64,000 nt of DNA, from assembly GCA_023053685.1 (NCBI GenBank), contig JALIGW010000001.1, positions 49,953,859 to 50,017,858 on the forward strand, written 5' to 3'. Source of the stretch: Diadophis punctatus similis. Its lineage: Eukaryota > Chordata > Lepidosauria > Squamata > Dipsadidae. Positions 56,312 through 64,000 of this stretch are shown here, piece by piece. Both the position numbers and the translations under genes were made by a program. Within the stretch, counting starts at the first letter, position 1. The number at the start of each line of letters is the position of its first letter. The notes under the pieces were generated by a model. It was not told the DNA's origin and searched no databases. It saw nothing but the letters and a program-made list of their open reading frames with translations.

Positions 56312-56593
56312 CAGAGGTGGGTTCCTCCCGGTTCAGACCAGTTCTTTAGAACCGGTAGCGGGAATTTCCCCCCACTCGCTGAACCGGGAGCGATGGCTGG
56401 CTGGCTACACCCACGAACTATCTTGGCGGCACCGTAGGCGCTGCCATTTTGTTTTTCACTTCTGCGCATGTGCAGAAGCTGTTTTTGCTTCTGTGCATGC
56501 ACAGAAGCTGAGTTTTCAGTACTGTGCATGCGCGTGCCCACGCGGCGCGGGACGAAGCGATCCAGCAGCAAGGTAAGCTAGAATCCACCCCTG
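56312..56593. mobile_element. hAT-type MITE with tandem GCATGCGC-type boxes
   Basis: Ends CAGAGGTGGGTTCCTCCC and TAGAATCCACCCCTG; exact duplication GCTCTAAC at 56304-56311 and 56594-56601. The interior has GGTTCAGACCAGTTC, ACCGGTAGCGGGAAT, and a short tandem array CTTCTGCGCATGTGCAGAAG, CTTCTGTGCATGCACAGAAG (28-bp period) and a third partial ACTGTGCATGCGCGTG. Confidence 0.94.
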
Positions 56594-56601
56594 GCTCTAA
56601 C

Positions 56602-57934
56602 TCATAATGTGTTCAACTATGAGATTTAAAAAATCATAGTTATAACCTATGGAAATCACTACTATCAGTTGGGGAAATTACATTCATAGATGATTGATCA
56701 GATTCATTAAATATAGATCTATCAGTTCTAGTCTTGGTGACTACCTCCAGAATTGAAGGCGATTTGCCCTATAGAGAATAGCAAAAGAAGATGTGTATCA
56801 TTCTGTTATGTTGACAGTGATCTTTCCAGACTGTGACCTGGCTGACCACTGAGTATTGAACTAGGAGGAGTTTTGGTCTGATCTTATAGAGTTCTTTTCG
56901 AGAAACTCACAATTCCTCTATAACCAAACACTTCTGCAATACCTTTAAATACCTCATCTATCCTTCTTCTCTTTTCAGAGAAGAAACTACATTGCTCTTT
57001 TCCTATATGTCCCACCATTCAAATGTTAACCTGTGGAACAAATATCACCAGAAAGAAACTCCAGAATCAATAGGAAAATGTGCTAAATGATCCATAGTTT
57101 ACTTCTGCCAATTGGCATGGATGCTTTCCAGTTCTATTACTACAGATTGTTCTAGAGAAAACAGAACTGGACACTGATTTTTGTCTTCGTGGCCCAGAGG
57201 TCAAAAAAGCCATTGATTAAGTTCAAGCACAAGTACCAATGAGGATTCTTTTCAGTGATTTTCACCTTGGTGGAAACAACTTTTTTAATGGTTGAGACTA
57301 TGGTTGCAAATATACTCTATATATACTGTAGTAATAAAAGCCTAATGGGACAATAATTTCTATTACCGACTCATGCTTGTCAAAGTGTCAACTGTTGATT
57401 ATGGTAATTAATAAACCATGTGTTGTTTTATAAACAATTGCTGCTCTCCTTGCATTGGGAAGTATTACAAATATGCTGATTTTTACATTCAGCCTACCAT
57501 ACAAGCAATGTTCAGCAAACTTCTTTTATGGAAGTGCCAAAGATGTAAGGCTGTTTTACATGCCCTGCTTTGGTTATCACTTTTAATGGTTTGGTTGTCA
57601 CCGTTGCTTTTATTAGCAATCATCTTACAATTGGCTGTTAGCCATTAGCCTCCCCCTCCCCACAAAGAAGACATTAGTGGTACATTTCATGGTGCTTTTG
57701 ATAAGAACGGAAAGCTTCATTTGAAATGTGGTCTGATGTACTTCTTAAAGAAAGGCAATAAAATGAATGGAAGAGGTGTTTCTTCTCATGTTTATCTCCC
57801 TGAATGAACAGAACCTTTTAATGGCATTTTGTTTTGCTTTTCACTAAATGTGAAGTATTTGATACTAAGTGTCGGTATTTATTTTAACTACTTTCAAATT
57901 CAGATGATTGTGGAGATGCAATATCATCCACTAT
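56602..57934. other. No recognised feature
   Basis: AT-rich DNA. The frame 57418-57648 has leucine-rich runs but no domain I recognise. Confidence 0.45.
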
Positions 57935-57985
57935 TTTGCTGTACACCGCCCTGAGTCCCTCGGGAGTAGGGCGGCATATAAGAAC
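57935..57985 (+). mobile_element. L2-like LINE 3' terminus
   Basis: GTACACCGCCCTGAGTCCCT and GGGAGTAGGGCGGCATATAA plus GAACCAA lead straight into (TAAA)n. Only the last 50 bp of the element is present. Confidence 0.75.
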
Positions 57986-57988
57986 CAA

Positions 57989-58055
<67 letters not shown>

Positions 58056-58072
58056 ACAAACAAACAAACAAA

Positions 58073-58147
<75 letters not shown>

Positions 58148-58150
58148 ATA
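57986..58150. repeat. (TAAA)n/(CAAA)n microsatellite
   Basis: About forty units of TAAA with a short CAAA block at 58053-58070, seeded at the L2-like 3' end. Confidence 0.98.
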
Positions 58151-58393
58151 TATTACCTCAGGCTTTTCACATCTTATATCTATCAAACAAGGACAGTCAG
58201 AAGAGTGTCAAGATCCGCACAGGCATTGCGTCAGCTGGAAAGCAGAACTTCTCTTCCCTTTCCTCCCCAAAATCTGTATCAATGTTCCTCAAAGATAGAG
58301 AAAATATAAAGCTACTTAGGAGCCTTATCTTCATTGACTATCCAAAGGCCCGCTTTTACAGGGATGTATTTTTTTGATGTATTCTAGTCAGAT

Positions 58394-58622
58394 AGCCGAG
58401 GTGGCGCAGCGGTTAGAGGCAGGTACTGCAGGCCACTTTAGCTGACACTGATCTGCAGGTCAGCGGTTCAAATCTCACCGGCTCAAGGTTGACTCAGCCT
58501 TCCATCCTTCCGAGGTAGGTAAAATGAGGACCCAGATTGTTGGGGGCAATATAAATATACATTGCTTACTGGTGTAAACCGCTTAGAGAGTGCTTGCACT
58601 GTGAGGCGGTATATAAATCTCA
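58394..58622 (+). mobile_element. Snake tRNA-derived SINE (subfamily A, full length)
   Basis: AGCCGAGGTGGCGCAGCGGT (box A TGGCGCAGCGG), AGCGGTTCAAATCTCACCGG (box B-like GGTTCAAATCT), GGTTGACTCAGCCTTCCATC, GGGGGCAATATAAATATACA, then TTGCTTACTGGTGTAAACCG and the end GCGGTATATAAATCTCACA. A (AAAT)n tail follows. It is the best plus-strand reference for subfamily A. Confidence 0.96.
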
Positions 58623-58654
58623 CAAAATAAAATAAATAAATAATAAATAGCAAA

Positions 58655-59690
58655 GAGACTTTCATAGTTGATAATGGGCCAGAAGATTCTGCTCTGTGTT
58701 GTTGATCAATAAGCTGAAATATACACATTTCTACATTCTGTAACTCAGGATGAATACTCTTTTTACTGAATTTTTTAACATTTGCATTAGGCAGTATCCT
58801 TATAGCTCAGTTCATGGATATTTTAGTCCTATTTTTTAAAAAAACCTAACAAAAGAGAGATTTAATAAGGTGAATATAAATATGGCATTCAGTGCTAGCA
58901 AACTAGTGCTTGGAGAACTGATCTAAAATCTGATAGCTATTACCAACTCAATCAATAGTCCTATCCTTCACTCAGTGTACAAAGGAAAATCAGAACTTTT
59001 CCACTCTATTTTGCCTGTATCTGTTGCCCATCTGATATTAATATGATTGCTGGAATTCTTGTGCTATAACTTTCATGTTCTTCTTAATTAATATTAATAA
59101 TCAAAGTTCCAACAGACGTGTTCTTGGCATTAATAATTTCTAGTACAGGCTGCTACCAGATAGATTTGATATTATATGCTTGCAACTACTATAAATGGAT
59201 ATCCTCTTTAAACTGGCTGAGGGGATGATCACTGACTTCTATCATCTTTGACCTTAGCCATGGTCTAATGGAGATATACAATAACATCTGAAGGATCTTT
59301 GAAAGATATTTGGATGAAACACATTTCATTGTTTGCTAAAATTCAAAATAAAGATAAAATGGCAAAAATTTATAACATTAGCCTTACCACTGGAAAAACC
59401 TCTTTTTATTTTTATTACATTAAGCTTTCCAGAATAGTATAAGTAAAACACAGATATTTTTAAGGGGAATTGAACATCCAAGATCATACTCATTTATTTT
59501 TTCCTCATATATTCAAATTAATTGCTTTTTCACTGTTAGCTCAATTAAATGATGTATGTAGGTCTGGATATTTCTTCCTTGTACTAAACATTATTTTTAA
59601 GTGTCCATCTTCTTATTGGTCTGGTAGCTACCAAAGTTGGTTATTCCTTCCAGCCATAACCATTTCTTTGATTCATCAGTTTATTTCTTT
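58655..59690. other. No recognised feature
   Basis: AT-rich spacer. Confidence 0.5.
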
Positions 59691-59693
59691 CAG

Positions 59694-59695
59694 AT

Positions 59696-59761
<66 letters not shown>
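59694..59761. repeat. (TTTA)n microsatellite at SINE tail
   Basis: About seventeen perfect units abut the 3' end of the minus-strand SINE. Confidence 0.97.
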
Positions 59762-59762
<1 letters not shown>

Positions 59763-59993
59763 GTGAGATTTATATACCGCCTCACATTGCAAGCACTCTC
59801 TAAGCGGTTTACACCAGTAAGCAATGTATATTTATATTGCCCCCAACAATCTGGGTCCTCATTTTACCTACCTCGGAAGGATGGAAGGCTGAGTCAACCT
59901 TGAGCTGGTGAGATTTGAACCGCTGACCTGCGGATCAGTGTCAGCTAAAGTGGCCTGCAGTACCTGCCTCTAACCGCTGTGCCACCTCGGCTC
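59762..59993 (-). mobile_element. Snake tRNA-derived SINE (subfamily A, full length)
   Basis: The minus strand gives GAGCCGAGGTGGCACAGCGG, TTCAAATCTCACCAGCTCAA, TACATTGCTTACTGGTGTAA and ATATAAATCTCACT. It is nearly the same as the 58394 copy in the opposite orientation, 1.1 kb away. Confidence 0.96.
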
Positions 59994-60724
59994 TTTTAAT
60001 TTAATATTTAAGATTCCCTTAAATATTAATCCTAACCCAGGGATTCCAGGGAGCAGCTCTTGTTTGACTGGCAGTCAGTTATTCATCCACATCTCTATCT
60101 CCATTCCAGCTCTCTATAGTGGCTGCTGAGGTACCATATGATCTATCTCTTTATTCATTTGATGCCTATCCCACCTTCTCTACAGTTCCTTCCTTTCAAA
60201 GCCATATTCATATTTTCCAATTAAATTACCGTATTAAGAGGGCAGATAGAAAACAAATTTTCAACATTTCTGCATCACATCCCCCCCTCAGGGTTTCCAC
60301 AAGATGTGCCACTTTAAGAAAGTAATTTAAACTGATGTCTTGTTTTCCCTTGAAAGCACAAATAGAACCATGTTTTGTTTGAATCAAACTTGGTTCTTTA
60401 CCTTCTTAAATAATGACTTCTTTTTAAACTGGGGATGGCTCTATAATTATTGAAATTTAAAGTGGTTTCATTCATTTATGATCTGGTGAATATTTCAATA
60501 TCATGACAACTGTAGGAAAGCCAGATACTTTACTCTGAATTTTGTGTTCAGAAAAACTTGGTCAATTAACCAAAGTACAGTAGGACCAATTATTTTCATT
60601 ATATTCTAGGTTTCTTTTACAACATTTATCTGAAAAGAAAATGCATAGAGATGAAGAAAAGCTAGGCTCTTAACCCTTGACTCTCCATGCTTAGCTCTAC
60701 AGATTTCCTTACCTCACTTCCAAC
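59994..60724. other. No recognised feature
   Basis: Unremarkable spacer. Confidence 0.5.
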
Positions 60725-61480
60725 ATTTATTTATTTTATTTTTTTATTTTATTTATTTTATTTCATGAAGCATGTATTAGATAACAGATATAGGTATAAA
60801 CATAACTATGAATACATGAAATGGATATAAATAAAAGGCAACATTAGGACAGGGATGGTAGGCATGCTGATGCACTTATGCACGCCCCTTAAAGACCTCT
60901 TAGGAATGGGGTGAGGTCGACAGTAGACAGTCTAAGGGTAAAGCTTTGGGGGTTTGGGGAAGAAACCACAAAGTCAGGTAGTGCATTCCAGGCATTAATG
61001 ATTCTGTTACTGAAGTCGTATTTTCTGCAATCAAGTTTGGTGCGGTTTACCTAAGTGTGTATCTATTATGTGCTCATGTATTGTTGTGGTTGAAGCTGAA
61101 GTATTCATTGACAGGTAGGAGATTGTAGCAGATAATTTTATGTACTACGCTTAGTTCGGACTTAAGACGGTGAAGTTCTAAGTTGTCTAAGCCCAAAATT
61201 TCAAGTCTGGTGGCATAAGGTATTCTGTTACGAGCAGAGGAGTGGAGGACCCTTCTCGTGAAATATCTCTCGACTCGTTCGATTGTATTAATGTCCGATA
61301 TAAAGTGCGGGTTCAAGACAGATGAGCTGTATTCAAGAATTGGTCTAGCAAAAATTTTGTATGCCCTAGTTTGCAGTTCAATATTCACCAGAGAAGAAGC
61401 TACGCAAGATTAGATTAACAACTTTTAATGCTTTTTTGGCAATGCTGTTACAGTGAGCTCTGGCACTTAGATCGTGCCAC
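60725..61480 (-). mobile_element. CR1/L3-like LINE 3' end
   Basis: The minus frame 61388-61074 encodes RAYKIFARPILEYSSSVLNP, INTIERVERYFTRRVLHSS and RLEILGLDNLELHRLKSELS. A frameshift precedes the ...NAWNAL... part. The 3' UTR has GGCATGCTGATGCACTTATG and the tail TTTATTTATTTTATTTT. Upstream coding similarity may extend to about 61480. Confidence 0.87.
61074..61388 (-). pseudogene. CR1/L3-like ORF2 C-terminal fragment
   Basis: 104 codons of the post-RT part of a CR1-clade LINE protein, homologous to 3806-4159 (same ending ...NEYFSFNHNNT versus ...NDYFSFNRNNT). No catalytic motif. Both copies break in the same place after NNT, so they may derive from a source element with that stop, or share a frameshift hotspot. 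Confidence 0.83.
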
Positions 61481-62044
61481 ATGACTCTCCATTCCTCTTT
61501 ATATCTGGATTTGTACATTTTCATCAGCTTGACTTAAGATCTATATAGTAGTGTATCACCACTCTATAGAGGAATGTACAGCCACTCCTATTAGAAACTA
61601 GTTCTCATCATTTACAGTATATACTAAACCCTTCACATGACTAACATGTGAATAGGACTTAGGAAAGCCCATAGTCTGGTCTCCCATGGGAGCTTTTCTG
61701 TGTACCATATCAAGAATCTCTTCTGAATAGCAGACTGTGGAAAAGAAATCTCGCATTAGAAAAAAGTTATTTGACATGTTAATGTTCTAGGTGAAGAGAA
61801 ATGAAACACACAGATGGTGGTAAAAAGGGAGAATATTATGATTTAGATATTCAGGAGATACTAGAAGTTCTGTGGTAACATAGGACTTTCACATCAGGGT
61901 TCAAAAATCTGGTTTCCTACTGGTGGTAATAAGGATTTCTGTATTGTTTGTTGCCATCAATCGGTAATCCAGATTTGTGTAGCCCGGATCTTATAACCCT
62001 GGTAATGCCAGGGCTAGCTTGAGACCTTTTGCTGTTTGAAGTAT
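61481..62044. other. No recognised feature
   Basis: Unremarkable spacer. Confidence 0.5.
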
Positions 62045-62280
62045 TAGCAATAGCAATAGCACTTAGACTTATATACCGCTTCATAGTGCTTTATGGGCTC
62101 TCTCTAAGCGGTTCAGCATATTGCCCCCAACAATCTGGGTCCTCATTTTACCGACCTCAGAAGGATGGAAGGCTGCGTCAACCTTGAGCCTGGTGAGATT
62201 TGAACAGCTGAACTGCTGAACTAGCAGTCAGCTGGAGTAGCCTGCAGTAGCTGCATTTAACCACTGCGCCACCTTGGCTC
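62045..62280 (-). mobile_element. Snake tRNA-derived SINE (subfamily B)
   Basis: The minus strand reads GAGCCAAGGTGGCGCAGTGG, TTCAAATCTCACCAGGCTCA, GGTTGACGCAGCCTTCCATC and ends TGCTATTGCTATTGCT. About ten bases near the tail are lost compared with 31901. Confidence 0.93.
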
Positions 62281-62284
62281 CTCA

Positions 62285-62460
62285 TATTAAATCCAGTGCG
62301 GTGTTTAAAGCCCTGGATTCGGATTGGGAAGAATCAGATTCTAGCCCCAATTTTTTTTAGGAACTCAGTGAGTGACTTAGGACTAATAACTTTTTCTTTG
62401 CACAATTATTTCTCAAGGCAGTTGTGTGGATTAAAACAGGTAAAATCTAATATTTATTAA
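62285..62460 (+). mobile_element. Degenerate Sauria-like SINE
   Basis: CCAGTGCGGTGTTTAAAGCC, GATTGGGAAGAATCAGATTC, AACTCAGTGAGTGAC and GTTGTGTGGATTAAAACAGG follow the order of a Sauria-type SINE but with many changes. It directly follows the head of the snake SINE at 62045. Confidence 0.45.
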
Positions 62461-63023
62461 GCTTTTAATTATTAATATTGTTGTGTATTGTACAATGTTT
62501 AATCTATTGGGAAAGTTTTATTATATTGAATATATTGTTGTAAGCCATTGTGAGGTTTGAAGATTCTGTGGCATACACTTTTAATAAATAACCATTGATG
62601 TTATAACTCATAGTTTCTCTGCAACGAGCTGCAATGTTTGACTGATCAAGAAATAGAGGTGGGAGGGAATTGTGTGGGAGGGAGCAGAAGGCAGGATACA
62701 TATAGGAAGTGGGGGTGGAAATCTCAGGGAGAGAAGGCGGGAGAAAAGAAGACCACTGACAGATGGAGGCATTGCCCAGAGCAGGGGAAATTGTCAGAGG
62801 GGACAAGAACTATGCTTTGTCTTTGAGTGGCAAATAAAGGCAGAGTTAGAAGACAAAAATGGGTGGGCCCAAGGCAAAAATAAGATTTGGTGTAATTGAA
62901 ATGTAAGCTTAATTAAAGAAGTTAATATGATTACTTCCCATGAAGTTACTAATTTTCTCTTCCTGTCAAATTAAAAATTCTCATGCAAAGGCAACATCTG
63001 CGGGATCATGGGCAGTATCATTA
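62461..63023. other. Spacer with a possible LINE tail
   Basis: TTGTTGTAAGCCATTGTGAG and GGCATACACTTTTAATAAAT (62535-62590) look like a decayed L2-like 3' end. The remainder is purine-rich with no recognised element. Confidence 0.4.
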
Positions 63024-63253
63024 AGAGCCGAGTTGGTGCAGTGGTTAAATGCAGCACTGCAGGCTACTGCTAGTTCAGCAGTTCAGCTGTTCAAATCTCA
63101 CCAGGCTCAAGGTTGACTCAGCCTTCCATCCTTCCGAGGTCGGTAAAATGAGAACCCAGATTGTTGGGGGCAATATGCTGAACTCTGTAAACCGCTTAGA
63201 GAGGGCTGTAAAGCACTATGAAGCGGTATATAAGTCTAAGTGCTATTGCTATT
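63024..63253 (+). mobile_element. Snake tRNA-derived SINE (subfamily B)
   Basis: AGAGCCGAGTTGGTGCAGTG, CAGCTGTTCAAATCTCACCA, GGTTGACTCAGCCTTCCATC, GATTGTTGGGGGCAATATGC and the end AAGTGCTATTGCTATT. The 5' box A differs from 31901 by two changes. Confidence 0.95.
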
Positions 63254-64000
63254 CCCTGGATTCTTTTTTGGGGGGGGGGGGGAAGAAGGGTGCAACATAT
63301 GACCTTCCCTGGAGTTTTGGTTGAACATCTCTTTTTTAGAGCAAAGCATAGCCATTTTAATTTTTAAAGGCTCCATCCACTTCATTCAACTTTAGGAACA
63401 AACTGCATATCTGTGTAACATTTAAAACTTGTTGGTGTGTTTGTTCATGGCCGTTCCTTTGTACAGAAGAGTTGCCTTCAGAAAATGCCCTTGCAGCCAT
63501 CAAGGAACAATGGGGCTGATGGGTTGCAACCAGTAAGCACCTGCTTCACTTACTGACGTTGTCCAGAAAATGACCTGAAAAGAAACTATGCCCTATAGTT
63601 CCTTTCCATGACACGATCATTTGCTTGCAATAGATTCCTTATTGCGGGCAATCTCAGTATTGAGAAAGTTTGGGGTGTAAAAAAATGTTCCTCTGACTGC
63701 TTTGGAGAAGCTGAGTTTGGCATTGCACAGAAGCTGAAGGTAAACATCATTTGTGCCTGACCGGCTTGACCTTTTCCAGCTGGATCATGTTGGGAATTCC
63801 TTCTGGCACTGAAAAGGTTAATTGTATCCTCTGCGAGGTATAAACCTAGGTTAGAATGATAGGAAATAAATATACCCACACCCACCCACCCACACAATTA
63901 CCCATTCTCAACATGTTGGAAGGGCATTGGTTTACAGTCACTTTTTGTTGGAATTATCAAATCTGCTCAGGAAGCTTCATTAGGATATTAAACAAGACTT
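63254..64000. other. No recognised feature
   Basis: A poly-G run lies at 63269-63281. No repeat family or domain was recognised to the end of the window. Confidence 0.5.

Noticed and set aside
59637..59903. Recurring peptide [21 protein letters not shown] at several loci (13770, 46475, 58483, 59637), which might look like a conserved gene family
   Set aside because: It is the antisense reading of the subfamily A SINE; conservation reflects SINE copy similarity.

Overview
This window looks like non-coding nuclear DNA from a squamate reptile, most likely a snake. The evidence is the repeat content: thirteen copies of a tRNA-derived SINE with the 5' end AGCCGAGGTGGCGCAGTGG, copies resembling the Sauria SINE, a degraded BovB/RTE LINE, several CR1/L3-like and L2-like LINE 3' ends, an L1 tail, a Ty3/gypsy remnant, and a large set of short hAT elements. 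Long (TA)n, (TTTA)n, (GGGA)n and (GGAAA)n microsatellites fit the same picture. Species and family names are from memory of these repeats; no database search was possible.

I found no convincing host protein-coding exon, rRNA or functional tRNA. The long open frames are microsatellite translations (LFIYLFIY, YIYIYI, PPSLPPS), SINE translations (a recurring SKRFTPVSNVYLYCPQQSG type peptide), MITE translations, or broken transposon ORFs.

Layout. 1-2.2 kb: SINE tail running into compound TA microsatellites, then a CR1/L3 tail. 2.7-5.5 kb: hAT MITE, CR1/L3 3' end, three SINEs. 5.5-12.2 kb: mostly unrecognised DNA with one hAT MITE. 12.2-16.5 kb: L1 tail, L2-like tail, SINE, CR1/L3, long hAT MITE. 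17-19.1 kb: 5' half of a decayed BovB. 20.9-27.6 kb: a TIR element, several hAT MITEs, a solo LTR, and a Tigger-like element with a hAT MITE inside. 27.9-32.1 kb: L2-like tail, nested SINEs, and a hAT MITE next to a fold-back mariner. 34.2 kb: a near-palindromic hAT MITE. 34.5-43 kb: mostly unrecognised. 43.1-46.7 kb: polypurine repeat and a gypsy gag-pol remnant whose LTR region holds a hAT MITE. 46.8-50.9 kb: unrecognised. 50.9-64 kb: a CR1/L3 split by a perfect palindromic hAT MITE, Sauria SINEs, more SINEs, microsatellites and a last CR1/L3.

The main result is a readable insertion history. At least ten hAT-type elements share TIRs near CAGNGGTGGGTTCC, and most have exact 8-bp target-site duplications. 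A 216-bp solo LTR sits inside the duplicated target site of one of them. A 136-bp perfect palindrome splits a CR1 reading frame and leaves an exact 8-bp duplication. A mariner copy is an inverted repeat of its own 3' end. Several hAT MITEs carry palindromes of the GCGCATGCGC type, which resemble NRF1 sites. I did not find a new enzymatic or defence-type system.
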